This document shows positions 13,401-23,312 of a DNA stretch of 64,000 nt, piece by piece. How positions within the stretch are numbered: position 1 is the first letter of the stretch; the number at the start of each line of letters is the position of its first letter. Both the position numbers and the translations under genes were made by a program. The notes beneath the pieces were generated by a model. That model was not told where the DNA came from. It was given only the letters and a program-made list of their open reading frames with translations, and made no database searches. The DNA is taken from the NCBI GenBank assembly GCA_963790415.1, contig CAWBOK010000005.1, positions 1 to 64,000 on the forward strand. Direction: 5' to 3'. The DNA is from JAJZQZ01 sp963790415 (lineage in GTDB: Bacteria > Actinomycetota > Thermoleophilia > RBG-16-64-13).

Positions 13401-15794
13401 CTCGGCCGCGCAGAGCTCGTCCAGCGACTCGTAGTCGAACTTCAGGAGACCGCACTGCTCGAGGTTGGGCAGCGTGATGCGCCACCCGCGCTTGCAGGTC
13501 GCGGTAGAGCCGGTAGCCCAGCACGTCGCGGAGGGCGGCCTGCGTGTCGTGCGAGGGCGGCGAACTTCACGTCCGGGTCGCTGCGCGTAGATCGCGGTCG
13601 GCAGCTCCAGGGCCTCGAACACCCTGGCGGCCAGCTCGTCATGACGGAGGCCCGTCCGGACCGGCGGCGGCGGCCGCCCGATAGAGGGCCGAGCGCAGCA
13701 GACCGACTTCGACGAAGTCGTTGAAGTGACCGGCCTGCAGCGACGCGTCCTGCCGGTTGTCGGTGAAGCTGAGGAGCTTCCGCGCCTGCTCGGAGAGGTC
13801 GCTCTCGCGCAGGTGCGGATGGCCGAGAGGCCCAGGATCGTGGTGGCCGTGCTCCGGCCTCCGGACCCGAGCTGCCCAGCTTGGCGAAGTCCGACTTCAC
13901 CGTGAAGGCGTAGGAGACTCCGCACGAGAGGCAGAATCGGAAGGGCGCCGGGATGAACGCGGCACTCCGCCCCATCGGCGCTCTCACGGCCGTCGGGGTC
14001 GATGCGGATCACCCGAGGCAGAGACTTGACTCGGTCCTTCCGCAGCTTGGACTCGCCGCGCCGCCCCGACTTCCAGCCAGTCGTCGGGCAGGCGCTCCAG
14101 AACGTCCTGAGTGTCGTCCGGCCACGGCTTCGCGGAGTTGATGTAGAGGAAGCCCGCTTCGGGCCCTCCGCTCGCAGCGTCGGCGCCTGCGAGGCGATCC
14201 GATAGTTGGCGCGGCGCGTAGGTAAGCCCGTCGAGGCTCCCCTGGCCCGACGTCACCGCCACGTAGTACTCCTGACCGCATTCGCGACAGAACACCAGGG
14301 GCAGGAGCACCCGGTCGCGCTCCCCAGGCACGAACTGCTGCCCGTACAGTGAGATCTCCCGCCGGTCCTCGGGCTCGAGCGAGGCGTAGACCGTCTCGCC
14401 CCGGCTGATGAACTGATGCAGCCGGAAGGCGAACACCGGGAAGCCGGTCTCCGGGTCTCGGACAGCCGTAGGCGCCCAGCGAGCAGATCCTGCGATGCGC
14501 TTCGCGCACACGTCCTCGGGCACGCCGGTGAGCTTGCGAGTTCGGCCGCCGCGCCGTCTGCGCCCCGTGATGCTGCTCGGCTTGGCCCGGACCAGGCGGC
14601 CGGTCTCAGGATCGGGCTCGACGCCGAACGTGCTCTCGATCCAGGAGGCCAGCGGGTCGGCGACGAAGTCGGCGTAGCTCATCGCCGCCGGCCAGCTGTC
14701 CCGCGCGATCTTCTCGAGCCGCGCCTTCAGCAGGCCGACGAACGCGGCGTCGCTTCCGTCGCGGGTGCGGCGTCGCCCGGCGCAGCGTCTCGCCGATCAC
14801 CCGCTCGGGCTTGACCGGGGCGCCGAAGAGCTGCGAGGCCACCGGGCCACCTCGGCCCGCTGCTCGTCGCAGCGTGCCGCCGCCCGGCCAGGGTGGCCGA
14901 GGTGCCGACGACCTGCAGGTCGTGCGGCGCCAGGCGGTCGCGGACGCGGCGCACCAGGAGGGCCACGTCGGCACCCTTGGCGGCCCCGGTAGGTGTGCAG
15001 CTCGTCGAGCACCAGGAACCGCAGGCCTTGGGCGGCCTCGATGAGGCTCTCCTCGCGCTCGGCCGGGTGAGGATCAGCTCCAGCATCACGTAGTTGGTCA
15101 GGAGGATGTCCGGCGGATTCGCCGATGATCTCCACGCCGCTCCTCGTCGTTCTCCTGGCCGGTGTAGCGCGCGAAGGTGACCGGCCCCTTGCCGTCGGGG
15201 TAGCCGTGGCACAGGAACTTGCTCGAGCTCCCCCAGCTGGCTGTTGGCCAGAGCGTTCATCGGATAGACGACGATGGCCTGGATGCCCTTGCCCGACCCT
15301 CGCCGCAGGACGTGGTCCACGATCGGGACGATGTAGGCGAGGCTCTTGCCGGAGCCGGTGCCGGTGGTCAGGACGTAGTTGGCCCCCGTGCGGGCGGCGC
15401 GGATGGCGTCCACCTGGTGACGGTGCAAGAGCGGGCGGCCCTGGGCGCCTGGGGCGGCTGCACCACCGACTTCCTTGCCGATGCGGAAGATGCGTCCGCA
15501 CTCGGGGTGCAAGGTGCCGTCGGCCACCAGCTCGTCGACAGTCTCGCCGGACTCGAAGGTGGGGTTGAGCTGCACCAGCGGCGCCGGCCACAGCAGCCCG
15601 TTCTCGATCGCCTCTTCCACCGTCCCCCGGATGCGCTCGTCCTTGATCTGGATGAAGCTCTCGACGTACTCCCGGTAATCCTCGACAAGCTGGTCCCGCA
15701 GATGGAAGACGTCCAATGCTTCTATCCCCTTTGTGGGTTCGAACGCCGGAACAAGTGGCCTGCTCGGACGGATATCCACAGCTATGGATGCCAT
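10416..15794 (-). pseudogene. DEAD/DEAH helicase with C-terminal DUF1998, DISARM DrmA/DrmB-like, many frameshifts
   Basis: A stretch of about 1,790 codons combines a superfamily II helicase with a DUF1998 end. Minus-strand frames show FHLRDQLVEDYREYVESF near the N-terminus, HQVDAIRAARTGANYVL, Walker A TTGTGSGKSLAY (about 15350), NYVMLELIL, VLDELHTYRG (DEAH-type box, about 15005), zinc-binding insertions (LVFCRECGQEY, FRFCLSCGVSY), SFTDNRQDASLQAGHF, ELGVDIAELNVVNMRNVPP and QRSGRAGRSGQ (motif VI, about 12600), a CxxC zinc ribbon, then ILLYEAAEGGAGVLRRL and ACYDCLLSYQNQ (the DUF1998 cysteines). In DISARM these functions are normally split between DrmA and DrmB. Here I see one continuous coding stretch, but the 20 or more indels could hide a gene boundary. 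ATG 15794 is the likely start; TTG 15716 is the alternative. Confidence 0.75.
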
Positions 15795-15986
15795 CGTACA
15801 ACGTTGGTCGGACGGAGAGGAAATCGAGTTGGTCGCGGGCGGTGCGACACGCCGGGGTGGCGCCAACCTCAAACCAAAGGCCTATAGCATCTTTCCGGTC
15901 GCCCTGGCAGACTCAAGTCCACCCTGGGTTGCGCGATACTCCAGTCGTCGAACTGACACTTATTCGCAAATATGCTAACATCAGAG

Positions 15987-16172
15987 ATGAATTGGGAAAT
16001 CGCTTACTACAGCGATGAAGTCCAAGAAACCATTGATGGCTGGCCGGTAGGTATCCGTGCTTACATCGTCGTCCTGCACGCCTGCATCAAGAAATCGTCG
16101 AAGACGCCGGCACGGGAACTCGAAGTCGCCCGCAGGCGCTTGGCCGACATACAGAGACAGAGGGGAAAGTGA
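15987..16172 (+). pseudogene. RelE/Gp49-family toxin with internal deletion
   Basis: A 61-residue frame whose start, MNWEIAYYSDEVQETIDGW, matches the N-terminus of phage-derived Gp49/HigB-type toxins. Its end, IVVLHACIKKSSKTP then ARELEVARRRLADI, matches their C-terminus. Members are normally about 105-110 residues; roughly 45 residues between RAY and IVVLHA, containing the beta-strand core and the GLFE-x-R motif, are absent while the frame is kept. The protein is unlikely to cleave RNA. The ATG at 15987 is preferred over 15972 because family members start MNWEI. The stop overlaps the next gene by a few bases, as in normal toxin-antitoxin pairs. Confidence 0.65.
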
Positions 16173-16177
16173 GTGCG

Positions 16178-16510
16178 ATGAAGACTCACGATGAAATGAT
16201 CCGAGAATGGATGCAGGACCCGGCCTTTGTCCGAGAATACGATGGGCTGGAGCAGGAGTTCGCATTGTTCGATGAATTGTTGCGCGCCCGGAAAGAAGCC
16301 GGAATGACCCAGGCCGAGGTCGCCGAGAGGATGGCCACCCAACCATCGGTGGTGGCACGCCTGGAAGCGGGCGGGGGTCGCCAGAAGCACTCGCCTTCGA
16401 TTGCCACCTTGCAGAAGTATGCCGAAGCGGTCGGCTGTCACCTCGAGATCAAATTGGTGCGCGTACCATCGCGCCCCACACCAAAGCGGCGCACCACATC
16501 CCCAAGCTGA
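16178..16510 (+). CDS. XRE-family antitoxin
   Basis: A 110-residue helix-turn-helix antitoxin. It starts MKTHDEMIREWMQDPAFVRE, then FDELLRARKEAGMTQAEVAE and RMATQPSVVARLEAGG with the recognition helix, then HSPSIATLQKYAEAVGCHLE, an arrangement typical of HigA-type partners of Gp49 toxins. GTG 16169 is an alternative start that overlaps the toxin stop, but the GAGGGG ribosome site at 16160-16165 is better spaced for ATG 16178. The domain is complete, while its toxin has lost its core, so the antitoxin may persist as an orphan regulator. Confidence 0.85.
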   Translation: MKTHDEMIREWMQDPAFVREYDGLEQEFALFDELLRARKEAGMTQAEVAERMATQPSVVARLEAGGGRQKHSPSIATLQKYAEAVGCHLEIKLVRVPSRPTPKRRTTSPS

Positions 16511-16613
16511 CGGTCTGCTCTGCCCACCTGTTGTTGCGGCGGGAAGGCCCGAACACCCCCAGGTGCACTGCGCCCACGAAGCCGACCGTGCATCCTTCCA
16601 TTTTCTGGCCATA

Positions 16614-16635
16614 TATAGCTATTTTAGGCTATAAT
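16614..16635 (+). promoter_or_regulatory. -10 element overlapping an inverted repeat before the Phd antitoxin
   Basis: TATAGC-N8-GCTATA (16614-16633) is a perfect inverted repeat, and a consensus TATAAT (16630-16635) overlaps its right arm. The ATG follows six bases after the -10, so the transcript should be leaderless or nearly so. Binding of the Phd-type antitoxin here would block transcription. The -35 region is not convincing. Confidence 0.6.
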
Positions 16636-16640
16636 GAGAT

Positions 16641-16901
16641 ATGCGGACCGTGACCATCGCCGATCTGAAGAACAATCTGAGCCGCTACCTGCGCGAAGTC
16701 CGGGGGGGCGAGGACATCACCGTATTGAGCCGTGACGTCCCCGTGGCTCGGCTGGTCCCCCTCGAGAGGGCGTGCAAACCGCTCGCGACCCACGCCCCCG
16801 ATCCGGCAGGAACCAGACTCCAGGACGTGCCTCTACCACCTCTGCTTGCCATCGACATCGACATCGTGGAATTGCTGCTGGACGAACGAGGCGAACGCTG
16901 A
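16641..16901 (+). CDS. Phd/YefM-type antitoxin
   Basis: An 86-residue Phd-family antitoxin. It starts MRTVTIADLKNNLSRYLREV, continues RGGEDITVLSRDVPVARLVP, and ends with an acidic tail DIDIVELLLDERGER that should wrap the toxin. The N-terminal half is the Phd DNA-binding fold (A-D-x-K-x-N-L-S-x-YL). The ATG follows immediately after a promoter with an overlapping inverted repeat. The stop TGA overlaps the likely start of the PIN-domain toxin by four bases. It neutralises the toxin encoded at 16898-17316. Confidence 0.88.
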   Translation: MRTVTIADLKNNLSRYLREVRGGEDITVLSRDVPVARLVPLERACKPLATHAPDPAGTRLQDVPLPPLLAIDIDIVELLLDERGER

Positions 16902-17316
16902 TCGCCTACCTCGACTCCTCAGTCGTGTTGCGCGTCCTCCTCGGTCAGGAGAACTCCCTCGCCGAGTGGGCGAGACATCGAACGGGCAGTCACCAGTGTC
17001 CTCACCGAGGTGGAGTGCCTCCGTACGCTGGATCGCCTGCGCGTGTCTCGGGGCGTCGCGGAAGAGGAGGTGGCGCTCCGCCGGCAGTCCGTCGTTGCGC
17101 TGCTCCGCTCCGTCGAGACGGTCGATCTGTCGAGCCCCCGTACTGCGCCGGGCGAGCCAGCCGCTTCCGGTCACCGTGGGGACTCTGGACGCCCTCCACC
17201 TGGCCACCGCCCTCCTCTGGCGGGACTACAACGGAACCAACCTGACGATGGCCACCCATGACGCCGCACTCGCCTCGGCGGGCAGGGCAATGGGCCTGGT
17301 CGTCGTGGGGGCTTGA
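16898..17316 (+). CDS. vapC: PIN-domain (VapC) toxin, two frameshifts
   Basis: A VapC-type ribonuclease of about 139 residues read across two indels. Segments are LIAYLDSSVVLRVLLGQ (first catalytic Asp), DIERAVTSVLTEVECLRTLD (conserved Glu), VGTLDALHLATALLW (third acidic residue) and LTMATHDAALASAGRAMGL (fourth). All four PIN acidic positions are present. The frame changes near 16970 and near 17150. The start is apparently CTG 16898, overlapping the antitoxin stop; family members start with M-I-x-YLD, so either a rare start or a base error is involved. If the indels are real, the toxin is inactive. Confidence 0.75.
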
Positions 17317-17392
17317 GAGCGCCGCGGGCGTTCGTCGGCGAGGCCAGACGGGCCGGCCCCGTCCCCGCCGACCCCTGCGGTACACTGCGCCC

Positions 17393-20300
17393 ATGAGAAC
17401 CAGAGACGACGCCATCCTCCTCTCGGCGACCGACCTGTCGAATCATCTCGCCTGTCGCCGTCACACCGCGCTCGATCTGACGGCCGCGCGGGGCCTTCTC
17501 CTCCCGCCCACATACCGCGACCCCGCTCTTGCGGTCCTGCAAGAGCGCGGCTTCCGAGCACGAGAGCGCGTACCTCGAACACCTGGAAGCGCAGGGCCGC
17601 ACGGTCACGGTCGTGGCCGACGATCCGGACAGAGGCGGTGCGAAGACCGGCACGGCGGTCGAGCGGACGCGCGCGCTCATGCACGACGGCGCCGACGTCG
17701 ATCGCGCAGGCGTCACTGGCGACCGACTGTTGGCACGGAAGGGCCGACGTCCTCCTCAGGGTGGCCGGGCCGAGTAACCTCGGCGACTGGTCCTACGAGG
17801 TCGTCGACACCAAGCTGGCCCGGCGAACCAAGGGCGGAACCATCCTGCAACTCTGCCTCTACTCCGACCTGGTGCGCGACGTGCAGGGGAAGCTCCCCGA
17901 GTACATGTACGTCGTCTCCCCCGGGACCGGGTTCACCCCCGAGGCCTTCCGGGTGGACGACTACCTCGCCTACTACCGGCTCGTGCGGCGGCGCCTCGAG
18001 CAGGCCGTCGCCCCGGACCTCGACGCCGCCGCCCAGGACCATCCGCCGGGTGGATCCACCTACCCCGAGCCGGTGGAACACTGCGAGATCTGCCGCTGGT
18101 GGCAGCAGTGCGACCGCCGCAGGCGGGAGGACGACCATCTGTCGCTGGTCGCGGGCATCTCGAGACTGCAGCGGCGCGAGTTCGAGAGCCGAGGGGTGAC
18201 CACACTCGAGGCCCTGGCCCGCGTGCCCGTACCCCTCGAACCCCGTCCCAGCCGGGGCACGCCCGCCGCCTTCACGCGCGCCCGCGAGCAGGCGCGCGTG
18301 CAACTGGAGGGTCGGGTCGAGCAGAGGCCGGTCCACGAGCTGCTCGCCCGGGTCGAAGGGCAGGGCTTCGCCCGGCTGCCCGAGCCCTCGCCCGGAGACA
18401 TCTTCTTCGACATCGAAGGCGACGCGTTCGTGGGAGAGGCGGGCCTCGAATACCTGTTCGGCTTCGCCGTCCTCGACCCCGACGCCGGCGCCCCGATCTA
18501 CCAGAGACGATGGGCCTTCGGACCCGCGGAGGAGCGAGATGCGTTCGAATGGTTCGTCGATGCCGTCATGGAGCGGTGGCAGCAGCATCCGGGTCTGCAC
18601 ATCTACCATTTCGCCCCCTACGAACCGTCGGCCGTCAAGCGCCTGATGGGCCGCTACGCCACCCGGGAAGAGGAAGTGGACCGCATGCTCCGCGCCGGTC
18701 TCTTCGTCGACCTCTACGCGGTCGTTCGGCAGGCGCTGCGCGCGGGCGTGGAGCATTACTCCATCAAGGACCTCGAGGTCTTCTACGGATACGCTCGGAC
18801 CGTGCCCCTTCGGGAAGCGTCTCTCTTCCTTCGCGGGATGGAACGGGCGCTGGAACTCGACCTGGCCGCCGATGTGAAGCCGGAAGCTCTTGTGGTGGTC
18901 GAAGGCTACAACCGCGACGACTGTGTCTCGACCCTGCGTCTCCGGGACTGGCTGGAAGGGCTGCGTGCGGGGCTCGTCGAGGCGGGCGAAGAGATCTACC
19001 GACCCCAACCGACGAGCGGGGAGCCCAGCGAGAAGGTCGACGAACGGCGGCGACGGGTGGCCGCCCTCGAGAAGGATCTGGCCGGGGACGTCTCCATCGA
19101 CCTATCGGAGCGGACCCCCGACCAGCACGCCCGTTGGCTCCTGGGTCAGATGCTCGATTGGCACCGGCGGGAGGCGAAGTCCACCTGGTGGGAGTTCTAC
19201 CGCCTACGCGAACTGCCTGAGGAGGACCTCCTCTACGAGAAGGCGGCGCTCTCCGGCCTCGAGTTTGTCGAGGACGTCGCCGGAGGCACCAAGGCGTGTC
19301 CCGTCCACCGCTATTCGTATCCCTTCCAGGAGGCAGACATCCGCGCCGACGCCATGCTGCACACAGCCGACGGCTACTTCGGCGTGGTCACGGCCATCGA
19401 CCCGGTCGGCCAGACGGTCGACGTCAAGAAAGCCTCCGCCACCCGCGACGTTCACCCCGAGGCGGCGTTCGCGCATTCGGCGGTCTCCGGAGACATACCG
19501 GCCGAGTCACTCTTCCGGCTTGGCGAGTGGGTGCGGGACCACGGCATCGATGCTCCCGGCGCGCATCGGGCGGCCCGCGACCTCCTGCTGGCCTACCCTC
19601 CCCGGCTGGTCGCGGGGGCCACGCTCCACGTAGAGGGAGAGGACACCCTCGCCGCCGCACGCCGCCTCGCGCTGGAGTTGGACTCGGGCGTCCTCCCCAT
19701 CCAGGGACCGCCGGGCGCCGGCAAGACCTACGCGGCGGCCCGCATGATCTGCACTCTCGTGAAGGCGGGCAAGAAGGTCGGCATCACGGCGGTCAGCCAC
19801 AAGGTGATCCGGAACCTGGTCGACTGCGTCGTGGAGGCGGCCTGCGACGAGGACGTCGCCGTCACGTGCGCGCAACGGGTGAATGCGAAGTCCGACAAGG
19901 TGTGCGAGGGGATACTCGAACTCACCGACACCGCCAAGACGCTCGCGGCGCTCTCGGGCGGCACGGTCGCGGTGGCGGCCGGCACCGCTTGGTTGTGGGC
20001 GCGGCCCGGAGTTCTCCCAGTCCGTCGACGTGTTGTTCGTGGACGAAGCCGGCCAGATGTCGCTGGCGAACGTGCTGGCCGTGGCACAGGCGGCACAGAG
20101 CATCGTGTTACTCGGAGACCCCCGGCAGCTCGAGCAGCCGCAGCAGGGCAGCCATCCCCCCGGGGCGGAGGCCTCCGCGCTCGAACACCTCCTGCGGGGT
20201 CACAAGACGATCCCACCGGAGCGGGGTCTCTTCCTGGAATCGACCTGGCGTCTCCACCCTTCGCTCTGCGCGTTCACCTCGGAAGTCTTCTACGAAAGCC

Positions 20301-20848
20301 GACTCGGTTCGCGGCCCGAACTCGAGAACCAGGCCCTCGTGGGAGCCACGCCGTTCGCCGGGGCCGGGCTGTGGTTCGTCCCCGTGGATCACCAGGGGAA
20401 CCAGAACTCCTCCCCGGAGGAGGTCGCCCGTGTGCATGAGCTCGTCGATCGCCTAGTCCGTAGCGACGTGGGTTGGAGAGACAAAGACGGCCGGACGCGG
20501 CCGCTGACGCTCGACGATATCCTGGTTGTCTGTCCCTACAACTCGCAGGTGGCGGACATGGCCCGGCATCTTCCCGGCGCGCGGGTCGGGACCGTGGACA
20601 AGTTCCAGGGGCAGGAGGCCCCGGTGGTCATCTATTCCATGACCACGTCATCGCCGGAGGAGGCGCCCCGGGGGATGGAGTTCCTCTACAGTGCGAACCG
20701 CTTCAACGTGGCCACGTCACGTGCGCGCGGGGTGTGCGTCCTGGTCGCCAACCCCCTTCTGTTCGAAGTCGACTGTCACACTCCCCGGCAGATGCAGCTC
20801 GCCACTGCGTTCTGCCGCTACCTGGAACTCGCGGACCGGCTGCACTGA
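17393..20848 (+). CDS. TM0106-family RecB-like nuclease fused to RNase H-like exonuclease and SF1 helicase, three frameshifts
   Basis: A protein of about 1,150 residues with three catalytic parts. The N-terminal RecB-like nuclease has SNHLACRRHTALDL, then SYEVVDTKLARRTKGG and ILQLCLYSDLV (the D-x-K and Q-x-x-x-Y motifs), plus a C-x2-C cluster (CEICRWWQQC). The middle DEDD exonuclease (YprB-like) has FFDIEGDAFVGE and GYNRDDCVSTLRLRDWL. The C-terminal Dna2/AAA_12-type helicase has GPPGAGKTYAAARMI, DVLFVDEAGQMS, LLGDPRQLEQPQQG, VGTVDKFQGQEAPVV and NRFNVATSRAR. The frame changes near 17555, 17715 and 20010; each side is well conserved. It should process DNA ends, and its position beside the DISARM-like operon suggests a defence or repair role. 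ATG 17393 is the start. Confidence 0.85.
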
Positions 20849-20902
20849 CCTCCGTGGCGACCGCGGCCGGCGAGGTCGCCGCGCTACGCGAAAGGAGACG
20901 AT

Positions 20903-21412
20903 ATGCAGTTCACGGAAGGCACGATCGGGCGGGTCTTCATCCTCCGACTGGAGGACGGCGAGGTGTTGAACGACACCATCGAGAAATTCGCCCGGGAGCA
21001 CGACGTGAGCCACGCGATGGTCACCTATCTCGGTGGCTCCGCCGACGGCAGCAAGGTAGTCGTGGGGCCTGACGCCGCCCGGCTCGACGCGGTCATACCC
21101 CTGACTCACGCCATGGAGGGCATCCGCGAGGTGCTGGCCCTGGGCACGCTGATCGTAGACGAGGCGGGCAGGCCCGTACTGCACATGCACGCCGCCGCCG
21201 GCCGCGAGGGCGGCGCCACCGTGGGATGCACCCGCGCGGGCGTCCAGGTGTGGCTGGTGGGGGAGGTCGTGATCCAGGAGATCCTCGGAGCCGCCGCCCG
21301 GCGCGTCACCGACCCGGCCACCGGGTTCGGACTGTTACAGGTGGGAGGATCGAACGAGGTCGATTGCGGCGGGGTATCCGTCGTACGCGGCCCGGGTGTT
21401 CAGGAAGGCTGA
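20903..21412 (+). CDS. PPC/DUF296-domain protein
   Basis: A 169-residue PPC (plants and prokaryotes conserved) domain protein. Motifs are GRVFILRLEDGEVLNDTIEK, VTYLGGSADGSKVVVGP, then VLHMHAAAGREGGATVGC with the metal-binding-like H-x-H pair, then VWLVGEVVIQEI and a G-F-G-L-L tail. Bacterial PPC proteins form trimers and are usually described as DNA-binding-like, but their function is poorly known. A good ribosome site (AAGGAGA) precedes ATG 20903. It ends convergent with, and overlapping by 13 bases, the minus-strand hypothetical gene. Confidence 0.85.
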   Translation: MQFTEGTIGRVFILRLEDGEVLNDTIEKFAREHDVSHAMVTYLGGSADGSKVVVGPDAARLDAVIPLTHAMEGIREVLALGTLIVDEAGRPVLHMHAAAGREGGATVGCTRAGVQVWLVGEVVIQEILGAAARRVTDPATGFGLLQVGGSNEVDCGGVSVVRGPGVQEG

Positions 21413-21883
21413 AGGGGCTGCAGCCAGAAAGCCAACGCGTCGCGGTGGCGCGGAGCCAACTCCCACCAACCGTCGTCACCATCGCGGAGTGCTTCCGGCA
21501 GCTGCAGGGCGGCTCGGGACGGTGGCTCTGTCTGAGTCTTCCTCCCGCTGCCTGGATCGACGGCCCCGCCGGCTCGGACGGTCAAGTGCTGGGGTCTGTC
21601 GGCACGTCTCCACGTGAACTGGTAAGCTCCACTGCTGCTCTGAAGCGCCCGGAGTCGTACCATGTGGGACGCCGTGAGCACGATGAGGTCGGTAGGGATG
21701 GGCTCATCCTCCCCGAACCGTGCCACGGCCCGATCGGCATAGGCGAGGAGGGCCTCCTCGGGATCCAGCACCTGGTTGAGGACGGCCAGCAACGCTTCGA
21801 AGAACCCGAAGGGCACGACCGTGCTCACCGACGTCCATTCGATACACCCACTCCGAGAACTTCTCCGTATGCTTGAACTGCAT
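21400..21883 (-). CDS. Hypothetical protein, one frameshift
   Basis: I do not recognise the family. From ATG 21883 the frame reads MQFKHTEKFSEWVYRMDV and, after one indel near 21825, continues STVVPFGFFEALLAVLNQVL, DPEEALLAYADRAVARFGED and IPTDLIVLTASHMVRLRAL, ending LAFWLQPLQPS. The predicted soluble protein is about 160 residues, helical and without cysteines. Codon usage matches the neighbours. It converges on the PPC gene. Its upstream region (21884-21986) contains no recognisable gene. Confidence 0.5.
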
Positions 21884-21986
21884 CGTGTCCCCTCGCTCGT
21901 TCGCCTTCGATGTCTCATACAGCCTACACCAGCGTTCGCGTGTCGATTCACCCGGCGGAGGGGTCTGCATCTGCCGAGCTTCACCC

Positions 21987-23295
21987 TCACCGGGCCGTGA
22001 CGCCAACCTGCCCACCCAGCAGCAGATCCAACTCCGCCCCCACCTGGGCCATGCGCCGGCGGTCGGCCTCCGTGGGCGCCGGAGTCCAGGTCGGAGCGAT
22101 GTCGGGGTTCACGGGCACCACCCGGTAGGCACGGCGGCCGTCCTCCGTGCCTCGCTGCACGTACACCGGCAGGTAGCGCAGCCCCGTCACCCGCGCGCCG
22201 GTGGCGTCCTTCACGATGTCCACGTAGAGCAGGAGGCCACTGTCGCTATAACGCCAGACCTGGGTGGAGACCAGGTTGCCCAGGGAGTAGGCCACGTAGC
22301 CGGTGAACTGGCGGCCCGCCCGGTCTACGGTCATGGTCACGATCGGCTGTACCACGTGGGGATGAGACCCGACGACGACGTCGACCCCTTCCTCCAGGAG
22401 CATCCGCGCCGCCTCGCGCTGGGGGCGGCTCGGTTGGCGCATGTACTCGCTGCCCCAGTGCACCTGGGCCACCACGACCTCGGCACCGGCGGTGTGGGCC
22501 CGCCGGACGTCGTCACTTCACCTGGTCGCGCTCCAGGATGCTGACGGCGTAGGGGCGGTCTTCCGGCAGAGGCTGGCCGTTCAGCCATTCGGCGTAGGCC
22601 AGGAAGGCGACCTGTACCCCGCCCACGTCGCGCACTAAGGGCGTGGTGCGCTCGGCGGCGGAGCGATACGAGCCGGCGTGGGCCAGGCCGGCCGCGTCGA
22701 GGGCGTCCACCGTGGCCACGAGCCCGTCCCAGCCCTGGTCGAGGGTATGGTTGGTGGCGGTGGAGACCAGGTCGAAGCCGGATTCAGCCAGTTCGGCCGC
22801 TAGGTCTGTGGGGGTGTTCATGCGCGGGTAGCCGGAGTAGCCGAGGTCGGCCCCCGCCAGCACGGTCTCCAGGTCGGCGGCGGCCATGTCGCCCTCGGCC
22901 AGGTAGGGCGAGATCGGCGCGAAGATGCGACTGAAATCGTAGTGGCCCCTGGCCGGATCGAGCACCGACTCGCCCAGGGGCACGTGCATCAGCAGGTCGC
23001 CTCCGAAGACCAGGGTGGCATGGGTGGCGGGTGTCTGGCCCGGCGAGGTCGGTCGCGCACTTGGCGCCGACGACGTGGCCGGCGGAGCCGCCTGAACTGA
23101 GGACGTGGTCGCGGCGGAAGTCGTCGGTGCCACAGGTACCGTGGTCGACCCCGTCCCGCCGCCCGCCGCCGAGGCACCGAACCCGCACCCTGCGACACCC
23201 AGTGCGAGTCCCAGGCAGGCGGCGGCGAGCACGCACATCGCCGCCCCGAACGCGAGCCCTCGTCCTGGCCCCACGCCGCCCCGCCGGGTGCGCAT
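21987..23295 (-). CDS. CapA/PgsA-like metallophosphatase-fold lipoprotein, one frameshift
   Basis: A lipoprotein of about 435 residues. The N-terminal signal ends in a lipobox (LGVAGCGFG, Cys near residue 31), followed by a Ser/Thr/Pro-rich spacer. Then comes a CapA domain: LVFGGDLLMHVPLGES, TATNHTLDQGWDGLVAT, FLAYAEWLNGQPLP and VVAQVHWGSEYM, then VDVVVGSHPHVVQPIV and YSLGNLV. These supply the Asp, Asn-His and His-x-His metal ligands of the calcineurin-like fold. CapA family members act in poly-gamma-glutamate or capsule assembly at the cell surface, but the exact substrate here is unknown. One indel near 22516 breaks the frame. It starts only 17 bases after nuoN on the same strand, so it is probably read from the nuo transcript. 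Confidence 0.82.
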
Positions 23296-23312
23296 ACCCG
23301 CCCCCCGCCCGG

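Noticed and set aside
17713..19008. A 431-codon minus-strand frame opposite the nuclease-helicase gene
   Set aside because: It mirrors the codon pattern of the plus-strand gene, shows no domain, and the plus strand has complete catalytic motifs.
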